Both the position numbers and the translations under genes were made by a program. Below are positions 10,479 to 18,624 of a stretch of DNA of 64,000 bases, piece by piece; within the stretch, counting starts at the first letter, position 1, and each line of letters begins with the position of its first letter. The notes beneath the pieces were generated by a model. It was not told where the DNA came from. It ran no database searches and saw only the letters and a list, made by a program, of their open reading frames with translations. The stretch is from Sphingopyxis macrogoltabida (GTDB lineage: Bacteria > Pseudomonadota > Alphaproteobacteria > Sphingomonadales > Sphingomonadaceae): contig NZ_CP009429.1 in NCBI RefSeq assembly GCF_001314325.1, forward strand, positions 2,604,501 through 2,668,500. Reading direction: 5' to 3'.

Positions 10479-11645
10479 TTGACCGACGCTTACCTCTACG
10501 ACGCGGTGCGCACGCCGCGCGGCAAGGCGCGGCCCGATGGCGGGCTCGCAAGCCTGAGCCCGCAGGAATTGGTGCGTCAGCAAGCGGCGGCGCTAAAGGC
10601 ACGCTGCGGTGTGTTTGAACCCGAGGCGCTGATCCTCGGCTGCGTCACGCAGAGCGGCGCGCAGGGCGGGCATATCGCGATGCTGGCGAAGCTCCATGCC
10701 GGGCTGCCCGACGCCTGCGCGGCGCACAGCATCAACAATTATTGCGCCTCGGGGCTGTCGGCGATCGGTCAGGCGGTGGCGAAGGTGGCGAGCGGTGAAG
10801 CCGCCGCCATTATCGCGGGCGGCGTCGAGTCAATGAGCCAGAGCCCGTTCCTCGGCGATCAGGCGAGCTTCTATGCGAACGCCGAACTGCCGCCGCGGGC
10901 GCGTTTCGTGCCGCCAGTGCTTGCCGCTGACCGGCTGGCGTCGGCCGAGGGGATCACGCGCGCCGAACTCGATGCAGTCACGCTCGCTTCGCAGCAGAAG
11001 GCGGCGGCGACCGAACGCGATCCGTTGCTCCAGCATTCGCGCATCGCGACCGTCGGGCTCACCGGCGAGGAATGTATCCGGCCGCAAACCACGGCGGAAT
11101 CGCTTGCCGCCGCACCGCCGGTCTTTGGTGCACTGCAGGAAGAATATGCGGGCGCGCTCGAAGGCGCACGCTTCGAACCCCGCCACGGCATCGCGCACGC
11201 GCCGCCGATCTGCGACGGTGCGGGTCTCGCGCTCGTCGGCGGCGCAGGGCTCGGCATCGTGCCGCGCGCCCGCGTCGTCGCTTTTGCCGAAAGCGGCGGC
11301 GACCCCGCCGCCTCGCTGACCGCGGGTTTCGCCGCGATGGACAAGGTGCTGGCGCGCAGCGGCATGACGCTCGCCGATATGGATCGCATCGAATTCATGG
11401 AGGCCTTCGCGGTCACCATCGCCAAATTCCTGCGCGACCGCGACGCCGATCCGGCGCGCGTCAACGTCAGCGGCGGCCATCTCGCCAAGGGCCATCCGAT
11501 GGGTGCGAGCGGCGCGATCCTGACCTCGACCCTGCTCGACGCGCTCGATGCGTGCGCGGGTCGATACGGCCTTGCTGTGCTGACCGGCGCGATGGGGGTG
11601 GGCGCCGCGATGATCGTCGAACGGCTGGATACTACCGGCGGCTGA
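10479..11645 (+). CDS. Divergent thiolase-family protein lacking two classical active-site residues
   Basis: A 388-residue thiolase fold. The nucleophile Cys89 (INNYCASGLS) and His339 (KGHPMGASG) are present. The NEAF box reads MEAF (Met307 for Asn). The C-terminal catalytic cysteine found in FadA/PhaA-type enzymes (CIGxGQG) is replaced by Thr369 in VLTGAMGVG. The protein may therefore not run the standard reversible Claisen reaction. The start is chosen as TTG at 10479, two bases after the upstream stop, because this gives the canonical TDAYLYDAVRTPRG N-terminus; no ATG fits. It is the last gene of the operon. The chemistry is inferred from motif changes only. Confidence 0.83.
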   Translation: MTDAYLYDAVRTPRGKARPDGGLASLSPQELVRQQAAALKARCGVFEPEALILGCVTQSGAQGGHIAMLAKLHAGLPDACAAHSINNYCASGLSAIGQAVAKVASGEAAAIIAGGVESMSQSPFLGDQASFYANAELPPRARFVPPVLAADRLASAEGITRAELDAVTLASQQKAAATERDPLLQHSRIATVGLTGEECIRPQTTAESLAAAPPVFGALQEEYAGALEGARFEPRHGIAHAPPICDGAGLALVGGAGLGIVPRARVVAFAESGGDPAASLTAGFAAMDKVLARSGMTLADMDRIEFMEAFAVTIAKFLRDRDADPARVNVSGGHLAKGHPMGASGAILTSTLLDALDACAGRYGLAVLTGAMGVGAAMIVERLDTTGG

Positions 11646-11668
11646 CACCCGCCCCTTGCAAAATGGCG

Positions 11669-11690
11669 CGATCATTCCTATGAATGATCG
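11669..11690. promoter_or_regulatory. Palindromic operator of the Xre-RES toxin-antitoxin module
   Basis: A perfect inverted repeat with 9-base arms (CGATCATTC and GAATGATCG) and a 4-base spacer sits 18 bases before the antitoxin start. A TATATT sequence at 11694-11699 could be the -10, which would put the palindrome over the -35 region. A third partial copy (GAATGAC) spans the start codon. Autoregulation by the antitoxin is the norm for this family. Confidence 0.75.
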
Positions 11691-11707
11691 GCATATATTT
11701 TGTTCGG

Positions 11708-12091
11708 ATGAATGACATGGCAACCCAACTCGCCAAACAGGCCGACCAGGGCCGCACCCTCTCCGAAGCGGTCGTGCGCGTCGCCGCCTGCTGGCGGCTG
11801 ACCAACGAACAACTCGGTGCGATCCTCGGCCTTTCTCCCGCGACAGCATCGCGGCTGCGGTCGGGCAGCGTCCGGCTCGACCGGTCGGGCAAGGAATTCG
11901 AGCTCGGCCAGTATCTGGTTCGCCTGTTCCGCAGCCTCGACGCGCTGATGGGCAGCGACGATGCCGCGTCGATTTCGTGGCTCAAGACCGCGAACCTCGA
12001 CCTCGGCGGCCGGCCGATCGACCTTGTCCGCTCGATCCGCGGTCTCAGCGATGTGGCCGACTATGTCGACGACTATCGCGCGCAGGTCTGA
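11708..12091 (+). CDS. Xre/MbcA/ParS-type antitoxin
   Basis: A 127-residue protein with an N-terminal helix-turn-helix (LTNEQLGAILGLSPATASRL, about residues 34-53). The C-terminal antitoxin domain is of the MbcA/ParS/Xre type, with SLDALMGSDD and the closing LVRSIRGLSDVADYVDDYRAQ segment that normally plugs the toxin's NAD site. The ATG at 11708 is preferred over 11684 because it places the start after the palindromic operator. The gene overlaps the RES-domain gene by 29 bases, the usual antitoxin-first order. It should repress its own promoter and neutralise the toxin. Confidence 0.9.
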   Translation: MNDMATQLAKQADQGRTLSEAVVRVAACWRLTNEQLGAILGLSPATASRLRSGSVRLDRSGKEFELGQYLVRLFRSLDALMGSDDAASISWLKTANLDLGGRPIDLVRSIRGLSDVADYVDDYRAQV

Positions 12092-12815
12092 CATCGTCCC
12101 GACGGCGGCGGATTTCCGGCCCTATCGCGCCAAGCTCTGGCGGCTGGTCGAGGCGCAGCACCGCATCTCGACCAACCGCCTCGCCGTGAGCGGCGACGAT
12201 CAGGCGGTGCTTGAACAGCTTGTCGAGGAGGTCAAACCGCTGCTGCCGCCAACCGCGCGCGGCCTCCATTACCTGCTCGCGACGCCCTTTCGCTACGGCC
12301 ACAAGAAAGCGTCGCGCTTCCGCAAGGCCGGCGAACGGCCCGGCATCTTCTACGCCGCCGAACAGGCCGCGACTGCAGTAGCCGAAACCGCCTATTGGCG
12401 GCTGCTGTTCTTTTCGCGCTCGCCCGGATTCCAGCCCCCGCGCACGACGGTCGAGCATTCGGCGATTTCGGTTCCCGTCGCGCTCGACCGCGGGCTCGAT
12501 CTGACCGCAGCGCCCTTTACCGCCGATGCGCTGCTGTGGATGCACCCCGACGATTATAGCGCGTGTCAGGCGTTCGCCGCCGACGCGCGCGGCATCGATG
12601 CGCAGGCGATCCGCTACGCTTCGGTGCGCGACCCCGGCCACCGCGCCAATGTCGCTTTGCTCGACCCCGCCGCCTTTGCCGCGCGCACGCCGAAGATCGA
12701 GCAGACGTGGCATTTCCGGCTGGAGAACGGCACGATGACCGCGCTCGCAGCGCTGCCGTCGAACGCACGCCACAGCTTCACTTTCGAGCAATTCGGGCTG
12801 GCACCGCCAGCCTAG
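12063..12815 (+). CDS. RES-domain toxin
   Basis: A 250-residue RES-domain protein. Characterised homologues either consume NAD+ (MbcT of Mycobacterium) or ADP-ribosylate phosphoribosyl-pyrophosphate synthetase (ParT of a Sphingobium). The central segment RYGHKKASRFRKAGERPGIF then YAAEQAATAVAE carries the conserved Arg and Glu, and IRYASVRDPG the conserved Ser, from which the family is named. The ATG at 12063 lies inside the antitoxin gene; reading upstream of it gives only out-of-family sequence. The stop overlaps the convergent thioesterase by 4 bases. All signature residues are present, so the toxin appears intact. Confidence 0.9.
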   Translation: MSTTIARRSDIVPTAADFRPYRAKLWRLVEAQHRISTNRLAVSGDDQAVLEQLVEEVKPLLPPTARGLHYLLATPFRYGHKKASRFRKAGERPGIFYAAEQAATAVAETAYWRLLFFSRSPGFQPPRTTVEHSAISVPVALDRGLDLTAAPFTADALLWMHPDDYSACQAFAADARGIDAQAIRYASVRDPGHRANVALLDPAAFAARTPKIEQTWHFRLENGTMTALAALPSNARHSFTFEQFGLAPPA

Positions 12816-13240
12816 GCGATCGCCAGCGACGACAGAAAGACCCGGATCGGGTCGGCAAGGGGTGCAGCGCCTTCGGGACCCATCGACACGATAGTGCTGT
12901 CGGCAATGCCGATGCATTTGCCATCGATGAACAGGCCTTGCGCGATCACGAGCGAACGCTCGCCGATGCGCAATATCCCCGTCCCGACGTCGATCGTCCC
13001 CGGATAGCGCGCCTGCCCGAGGAAGCTGGTGTTCACATTCGCGATCACCAGCGCCGTGCGATCCTCCTTCGTCACCAGTTCGCGCGCCTCGGCGAGCAGT
13101 TCGAAACGCGCCTCTTCGTAAAATTGCCCGGTCGCGACATTGTTGAGGTGGCGGAACATGTCGACATCGGAAAAGCGGATCGGTACCGCCTTGTGGCGCG
13201 GATAGGTGGCCGGATCGAGCCTATATACATCGGGTTTCAT
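12812..13240 (-). CDS. Acyl-CoA thioesterase, 4-HBT hot-dog fold
   Basis: A 142-residue single hot-dog-domain protein. The RFSDVDMFRHLNNV segment (residues 22-35) matches the 4-hydroxybenzoyl-CoA thioesterase signature with its catalytic Asp. It should hydrolyse an acyl-CoA to the free acid and CoA, or act in a dehydration-like side role. It overlaps the hydrolase at 13237-13914 by 4 bases (ATGA), so the two are co-translated. Together with the HpaB-type gene just upstream it forms a minus-strand unit 15447 to 12812. The substrate is not visible. Confidence 0.85.
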   Translation of the reverse strand: MKPDVYRLDPATYPRHKAVPIRFSDVDMFRHLNNVATGQFYEEARFELLAEARELVTKEDRTALVIANVNTSFLGQARYPGTIDVGTGILRIGERSLVIAQGLFIDGKCIGIADSTIVSMGPEGAAPLADPIRVFLSSLAIA

Positions 13241-13914
13241 GGCGCCATCCTTTCACGCCAGGCGGCAATCGCTGCCGCCGTCGCGACGGGTGCTTCGCGC
13301 TGGGGAATATGGCCGCAGCCGGGGATCAGGTGCAACACCGCCTCGGGCAGGGCCGCCGCCATCTCGCGCGACCGGTCGGGCGCGACGATGCCGTCGTCCT
13401 CACCCGCCAGCACCAAGGCGGGGACCGCCAGCGTTGCCAGCAATCCGCAGCGATCGGCGCGCGTCATCGCCGCCGCTTGCTGCCCCGCGAAGCGCTCGCC
13501 GCCGCAGCGCAGCAGCATCGCGTGGGTATCGGCGAGCAGGCCGGCGTCAGCACGGCTCGTCCGCGACAGCATCGCGCGGGCGAGGCGATTGGCCAGCGCG
13601 GGAAAATCGGCGCGTGCCTGCTCGATCGCCGTGCGGCGCCCCGCCTTCGCCTCGTCCCCATCGGCGGTACAGGCGCTGCTCAGCATGGCGAAGCCCGCAA
13701 GGCGCTCCGGCATCCGCGCTGCGATTTCAAGCGCGACATAACCGCCCATCGAATGGCCGCAGAGCGCAAAACGGTCGGGCAGCTCGGCCGCAATCGCATC
13801 GGCCATCGCGTCGATCGTCGGTTCGACGGGCACGAAGATACGATCGACGGGCATGTCCTGCCAGCTCGCCTCGTCGGTCGCGATGCCGCAGATCGCGATC
13901 ACCGGAACGTCCAT
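13237..13914 (-). CDS. Alpha/beta-hydrolase
   Basis: A 225-residue alpha/beta-hydrolase. The nucleophile elbow is GHSMGG (residues 53-58), the acid probably Asp in AGEDDGIV, and the histidine in GCGHIPQRE near the C-terminus, so the catalytic triad looks complete. The N-terminal oxyanion segment is short (ICGIATDEASW). It is related to small carboxylic-ester or C-C-bond hydrolases of catabolic operons. It lies 27 bases downstream of the HpaB-type flavoprotein and overlaps the thioesterase. It would fit hydrolysis of an ester or diketone intermediate, which is inference. Confidence 0.83.
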   Translation of the reverse strand: MDVPVIAICGIATDEASWQDMPVDRIFVPVEPTIDAMADAIAAELPDRFALCGHSMGGYVALEIAARMPERLAGFAMLSSACTADGDEAKAGRRTAIEQARADFPALANRLARAMLSRTSRADAGLLADTHAMLLRCGGERFAGQQAAAMTRADRCGLLATLAVPALVLAGEDDGIVAPDRSREMAAALPEAVLHLIPGCGHIPQREAPVATAAAIAAWRERMAP

Positions 13915-13941
13915 CGTCTCTCCTCTCCGGCCGCGACGCCG

Positions 13942-15447
13942 TTATTCTTCCGTGATTCCCGCAAGGTCGCGCGCAAGACCCTTCTTCCGCTCAACCTCCA
14001 TGCCGCGCAATATCTGGATGCGCTGCGCTTGCGGCGACCCCGCTCCGTGCAGGGATTCCGTCAGGTAACCGACAGCGTTGCGGCCAAGCGTCATATTCTC
14101 GATCAGCCGCAATATCCGCTGGCGAAACTCGACCGGGACATTGTGTTTGCCCTTCATATATTTCTCGAGGATCGGGCCGATCTGCTCATTCTTGAAATCG
14201 GCATCCGACGGCATCGTCACCATGATCCCGCCCGCCAAATCCTGCGCCAGCCGCGAAATCTCGTAGGGGAAGCGCGTCACATTATGCTTGCAGACATTGG
14301 CGAGCATCGCGTCGTTCATGAAGATGCCCGACGGCAGTTGCTTCGCCTCGTGGCTCGACGCGATCGCCGACGAATAGATCGTCTCGTTGAGGTGCGTCAT
14401 CTCGACCAGCTTGTCCTTGATATGGCTCGCCGCCTCGGCGCCGTTATAGTCGGCGACTTGCGCCGCGGCACCGACCATCACGTCGCCCAGCCCCGTTTTG
14501 CAGACGTAGGACGCACGGTGATAGGCGGTGAAGCGCGCGACCATATCCTGGGCAAATTCATATTCGCCGTCCATCAGCACATGTTCATGCGGGATGAAGA
14601 CATTGTCGAAAACGACAAGCACCTCCTGCCCGCCGAAGCGCGCATTGCCCTGATCGATGTCGCCCTTTTCCATCGCACGCGTGTCGCACGACTGGCGGCC
14701 ATAAATATAGGTGATGCCCGCCGCATCGCCGGGGACGAGCCCGACGATCGCGAAGTCGCGATCGGCCTCGCCCATGTTCATCGTCGGCATGACGCAGATC
14801 CAGTGCGAGTTGAGCCCGCCGGTCATATGCGCCTTCGCGCCGGTGACATAGACGCCCGCGTCGGTCCGCCGGGTCACATGCATGAACATGTCGGGGTCGG
14901 CCTGTTCATGCGGGCGTTTCGAGCGGTCGCCCTTCGGATCGGTCATCCCGGCGCCGAGGATGATATTGTTGCGCTGGGCCTCCGCCATGAAATCGAGGTA
15001 GCGCTGGTGGTAGCCGGTGCCGTGCTTTGCATCGATATCGAAAGTGATCGAGTGGAGCACGCTGATCGTGTCGAGCCCCGCGCAGCGCTGGAAGCAGGTG
15101 CCGGTGAGCTGGCCCATGCGGCGCTGCATCCGGTTCTTCATCACCAGATCCTGCGGCGATCCGACGATGTGGAGGAAGCGGTTGACCGGCGCGTCGATCA
15201 ACTCGCTGTGTGCGGTCGCGAGGTCGGGATCGTCGACCGCGAGGTCATAGGTCATCTTCAGCGCATTGATCGACGGACGGATGATCGGATGATCGACGGG
15301 CTCCTCGACGCGCTCGCCGAACAGCCAGACCTCGACATCGCGGCCCCGCAGCGATGCGACATAGTCGTCGCCAGTGCGGATCGGTTTGAAACGGGCCCAG
15401 CGGGCGGCGGCGCTCTCCTCGCGCGGACGAGTGGCTTGGTCGGTCAT
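13942..15447 (-). CDS. HpaB-superfamily flavoprotein resembling 4-hydroxybutyryl-CoA dehydratase
   Basis: A 501-residue protein that automated annotation would call 4-hydroxyphenylacetate 3-monooxygenase. It carries Cys118 and Cys122 (TGTCFQRCAG) plus His310 and Cys316 (AYHRASYVCKTGLGD). This is close to the [4Fe-4S] ligand set reported for 4-hydroxybutyryl-CoA dehydratase (Cys99, Cys103, His292, Cys299), although the His-Cys spacing is one residue shorter. The monooxygenases of the family do not need this set. A CoA-substrate dehydratase or isomerase is therefore at least as likely as a hydroxylase. The gene faces an AraC-type regulator across a 97-base promoter region and precedes a hydrolase and a thioesterase. 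Confidence 0.8.
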   Translation of the reverse strand: MTDQATRPREESAAARWARFKPIRTGDDYVASLRGRDVEVWLFGERVEEPVDHPIIRPSINALKMTYDLAVDDPDLATAHSELIDAPVNRFLHIVGSPQDLVMKNRMQRRMGQLTGTCFQRCAGLDTISVLHSITFDIDAKHGTGYHQRYLDFMAEAQRNNIILGAGMTDPKGDRSKRPHEQADPDMFMHVTRRTDAGVYVTGAKAHMTGGLNSHWICVMPTMNMGEADRDFAIVGLVPGDAAGITYIYGRQSCDTRAMEKGDIDQGNARFGGQEVLVVFDNVFIPHEHVLMDGEYEFAQDMVARFTAYHRASYVCKTGLGDVMVGAAAQVADYNGAEAASHIKDKLVEMTHLNETIYSSAIASSHEAKQLPSGIFMNDAMLANVCKHNVTRFPYEISRLAQDLAGGIMVTMPSDADFKNEQIGPILEKYMKGKHNVPVEFRQRILRLIENMTLGRNAVGYLTESLHGAGSPQAQRIQILRGMEVERKKGLARDLAGITEE

Positions 15448-15544
15448 TATGCAGTCTCCTGATCTGTTTGCGGCAAGGCTAATCGCCAGCGACGGGCAAA
15501 ACAGGTCATGACAGGCGATAAAAACTCACCATAATGCGCACACT

Positions 15545-16576
15545 ATGGCCACGATCGACCGCTATTATTTCAACGTCTGCACCAAGGGCGCCGAGCGTCG
15601 GGGCCGGTCGCTCGACGCGCTTGTCGCAGGTACGGGTCTTTCGTCGACCGATTTCGCTCACCCCGGCTGGCGCGGACCGGTGGAAGCGATGGCCCTGCTC
15701 GTTCGCAACATCTGGGCGGCGCTCGACGACGAATATATGGGTTACACCGCCCGCCGCGCCGCGCCGGGAAGCTTTGCCTTCGCTTGCGAGCTGGCGCTCG
15801 AAGGCCGCGATGTCGCCGACGGTCTCCGCCGCGCGGCGCGCTTTTACAATCTGCTCGATGCCGGGATTGTCACCGATATCCACGCCGCCGACGCCGGGCT
15901 GGTCGTCGAGGTTTGCTTTGCCGAACCGGACCGCGATCCCGACCATTATTTCAGCGAGTTCTGGATGATCATCTGGCACCGCCTCGCCTGCTGGCTGGCG
16001 GGCGAGACGATTTCGCTGCTGTCGGCCGAATTCGATTACCCCCGTCCCGGCGCTTATTTCGAGGAGTTCAAATATCTCTTCCCCTGCCGCCATCGCTTCG
16101 ATGCTGGCGCGCGGCGGATCGTAATGGACGCGCATGCGCTGCACGCGCCGATCCGCCGCACGCCGGCCGAGCTGGAAGCCATGCTGGCGGCCGCCCCGCT
16201 CGATATCATGACGATCCCCGCCAGCGACGTCAGCGCGGCGCGGCGGGTACGCCAGCTTCTGACGCGCAGTCCCGACCTGACCCTCGACGAACTCGCCGCG
16301 GAAGCGCGCCTCTCTACGCACATACTGCGCCGCCGTTTGCGCGCCGAAGGAACCAGCCTCGCGACGCTGCGCGAAAATGTCCGGCGCGACCGCGCGACGC
16401 GGCTGCTGACGTCGAGCAACGCCACGGTCGAGGCGATCGCCGAAGCGCTTGGCTATGCCGAAGCGCGTTCCTTCACGCGCGCCTTCCGCCACTGGACCGG
16501 GCTGTCGCCGTCGGCGTGGCGCGCGAGCGGCGGCGCGCATCAGACACCCCTTGCCGCGCCCCGCCGGCGGGTCTAG
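15545..16576 (+). CDS. AraC-family transcriptional regulator (OruR/ArgR-like layout)
   Basis: A 343-residue regulator with a long N-terminal effector domain of the arabinose-binding-like type (about residues 20-205). The C-terminal 100 residues carry the two AraC helix-turn-helix units (LTLDELAAEARLSTHILRRR and TVEAIAEALGYAEARSFTRA, then FRHWTGLSPSAWR). It is divergently transcribed from the HpaB/AbfD-type gene with 97 bases between the starts, so it most likely controls that operon. The inducer is unknown. Confidence 0.88.
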   Translation: MATIDRYYFNVCTKGAERRGRSLDALVAGTGLSSTDFAHPGWRGPVEAMALLVRNIWAALDDEYMGYTARRAAPGSFAFACELALEGRDVADGLRRAARFYNLLDAGIVTDIHAADAGLVVEVCFAEPDRDPDHYFSEFWMIIWHRLACWLAGETISLLSAEFDYPRPGAYFEEFKYLFPCRHRFDAGARRIVMDAHALHAPIRRTPAELEAMLAAAPLDIMTIPASDVSAARRVRQLLTRSPDLTLDELAAEARLSTHILRRRLRAEGTSLATLRENVRRDRATRLLTSSNATVEAIAEALGYAEARSFTRAFRHWTGLSPSAWRASGGAHQTPLAAPRRRV

Positions 16577-16586
16577 TCGCCTTGCT

Positions 16587-17825
16587 GTGAGTCCGGCAAA
16601 GCGTCCCCTGCCAGCATCGCTGGCCCCCTTCCGCTTCCCCGCCTTTCGCGCCATCTGGACCGCCAACCTCGCCTCGAACATGGGGTCGATGATCCAGTCG
16701 GTCGGCGCCGCATGGCTGATGACCGAACTCACGGAGTCCCATCTCTTCATCGCCGCGGTGCAGGCAAGCGCGACGATCCCGATCCTGCTGCTCGGCGTCT
16801 TCGCAGGCGCGATCGCCGACAATTTCGACCGCCGCGCGGTGATGCTCGCGGCGCAGGGCTTCATGCTGGTAGCCTCGGCGTTGCTGACCGTCACGACGTG
16901 GACGGGCGTGCTGACGCCGGTCGCCCTCCTCGCCTTCACCCTCGCGGTCGGCTGCGGCACAGCGCTCAACTCGCCCGCATGGCAGGCGTCGGTGCGGTTG
17001 CAGGTCGGGCATGCCGATCTGCCGCAGGCGATTGCGCTCAACACCATCGCCTTCAACCTCGCGCGCAGCGTCGGCCCCGCGCTCGGCGGGCTGCTGATCT
17101 CGCTCGCCGGGCCAACCGCCGCCTTCGCGCTCAATGCGGTCAGCTATGTCGCGCTGATCATCGTGCTGCTGCGCTGGCATCCGGAGGTGACGCCGCCGCG
17201 CCGCACCCCGATGCTGGCGGCGATCGCAGTCGGCATCCGCTTTTGCATGGGGTCGAGCCCGGTGCGCCGCGTGCTGATGCGCGGTTTCGCTTTCGGGCTC
17301 GGCGCGGCGGGGTTTCAGGCGCTGCTGCCGTCGCTCGTCCGCGACCGCCTGCACGGCAGCGAAATCACCTATGGCCTCTGCCTCGGCGCCTTCGGTATCG
17401 GTTCGATCTTCTGCGCGCTGTGGATCGGCAGCGCGCGGCGGCGCTGGGGCAGCGACCGCGTGCTCGGCGTTGCGGCGATGGCGTTCGCGGCGATGATGAT
17501 CCCGGTCGCGCTGACGCAGAATCTGCTCGTCGTGATCGCGGCGGCCTTCGTCGCCGGCGGTGCGTGGGTGACGACCTTCACGACGCTCAACGTCGCGATG
17601 CAGCTCCGCTCGCCCGAGGACATTCTCGGCCGCTGCCTGTCGATCTATCAGGCGGTGACCTTCGGCGCGCTGGCGCTCGGCGCCTATCTGCTCGGGCTGC
17701 TCGCCGATCTGACCACCCTGCCGACCGCGATCCTCGTTTCGGGCGCCTGGCTTGCGGTTGCGGCCGTCGTGCTGCGCATCGTCGCGCCGATGCCGACCCG
17801 CGACGAAGGGCGGGTACTGCCATGA
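16587..17825 (+). CDS. MFS transporter, EntS/DHA3-like exporter
   Basis: A 412-residue membrane protein with about 12 hydrophobic segments. It has the MFS loop-2/3 motif in GAIADNFDRRAVM near residue 70 and the RDRLHGSEITYGL segment typical of the enterobactin-exporter-like MFS_3 branch. The start is taken as GTG 16587, just after the AraC regulator stop. The longer reading frame extends into that gene and is not needed. The gene overlaps mobA by 4 bases (ATGA). It probably exports a small organic molecule; the substrate is unknown. Confidence 0.85.
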   Translation: MSPAKRPLPASLAPFRFPAFRAIWTANLASNMGSMIQSVGAAWLMTELTESHLFIAAVQASATIPILLLGVFAGAIADNFDRRAVMLAAQGFMLVASALLTVTTWTGVLTPVALLAFTLAVGCGTALNSPAWQASVRLQVGHADLPQAIALNTIAFNLARSVGPALGGLLISLAGPTAAFALNAVSYVALIIVLLRWHPEVTPPRRTPMLAAIAVGIRFCMGSSPVRRVLMRGFAFGLGAAGFQALLPSLVRDRLHGSEITYGLCLGAFGIGSIFCALWIGSARRRWGSDRVLGVAAMAFAAMMIPVALTQNLLVVIAAAFVAGGAWVTTFTTLNVAMQLRSPEDILGRCLSIYQAVTFGALALGAYLLGLLADLTTLPTAILVSGAWLAVAAVVLRIVAPMPTRDEGRVLP

Positions 17826-18358
17826 CGGCGCGGCGTGTTGCCGGGGTGGTGCTGGCGGGCGGACGGTCGCAGCGCTTCGGCCGCGACAAGGCGGAAGAGG
17901 TCTATGACGGCCGCAAGCTGATCGACTGGTCGATTGCGGCGCTGGAGCCCTTCGTCGACACGATCCTGATCTCCGGCCGCGACTATCCGCCTTATCCGTG
18001 GGCGCCCGACCGCCCGGACACCGGCATGGGCCCGCTCGGCGGCATCGCGGGGGCGATGGCGGCGGCACAGGCGGCGGGCTGTACGCATCTGCTGTCGCTG
18101 CCATGCGACGCGCCGCATATCCCCGCCGATCAGCTCGCGCGCCTTTGCGAGGCCAGGGACTGCGCCTATCTGACCGCCTGTCCCGTCATCGGCCTGTGGC
18201 CCGTCGAACAGGCCGAACCGCTGGCAAGGCATCTTGCGGCGGGCGGTCGGCGCTCGGTACGCGCCTGGGCCGACGCACAGGGTGCGACCGCGATCGACGG
18301 CGAAGAGATCGCCAACATCAACAGCATCGAGGATTTCGAGCGACTGACCCGTCGTTAG
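17822..18358 (+). CDS. mobA: Molybdenum cofactor guanylyltransferase
   Basis: Attaches GMP to molybdopterin to form the MGD cofactor. The 178-residue product has the nucleotide-binding start GVVLAGGRSQRFGRDKA (residues 8-24), the PDTGMGPLGGIAGAM segment and LPCDAPHIP. All three belong to the MobA nucleotidyltransferase family, and the length is normal for MobA. The ATG at 17822 overlaps the MFS gene by 4 bases. The last base of the TAG stop is the first base of the large inverted repeat at 18358-18624. No other molybdopterin genes are present in the window. Confidence 0.88.
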   Translation: MTARRVAGVVLAGGRSQRFGRDKAEEVYDGRKLIDWSIAALEPFVDTILISGRDYPPYPWAPDRPDTGMGPLGGIAGAMAAAQAAGCTHLLSLPCDAPHIPADQLARLCEARDCAYLTACPVIGLWPVEQAEPLARHLAAGGRRSVRAWADAQGATAIDGEEIANINSIEDFERLTRR

Positions 18359-18624
18359 AGTCTGCCCTGAACCCATTGAGGCGTCGTGATTGCCCTGGGA
18401 AGTTTGCCGGCAAGGAGCGGCGCGCCGCGGGGGCTGGTTGCCCCTGCCAGCGACGCGACGACGTCCGGCGGACTTCCCAGGGCAACCGCTGCGCGGCGGG
18501 CCGATTTTGGCTCAGGGCCGCGTCCCTCGTCGGTCACTATGCCTCGGCATGGCTCCCTCCTCGCTCCTCGCCCTGAGCCAAAATCGGCTCCGTCACGACG
18601 CCTCAATGGGTTCAGGGCAGACTC
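18358..18624. repeat. 267-base nested inverted-repeat element
   Basis: Perfect 32-base outer arms at 18358-18389 and 18593-18624 enclose two further hairpins. Arms 18391-18403 and 18472-18484 (13 perfect bases, extendable to about 20 with two G-U pairs) form the first. Arms 18501-18518 and 18570-18587 (18 perfect bases) form the second. Folded, it would be a three-way junction. It lies between the convergent mobA and HMG-CoA lyase genes; its right arm carries the lyase stop codon and its first base is the last base of the mobA stop. No transposase is present. It looks like a mobile or dispersed palindromic intergenic repeat and may serve as a bidirectional terminator. Confidence 0.9.

Noticed and set aside
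18358..18624. CRISPR array or transposon ends
   Set aside because: The repeats are inverted and nested, not direct with spacers. There is no transposase, no target duplication was found and no cas genes occur.
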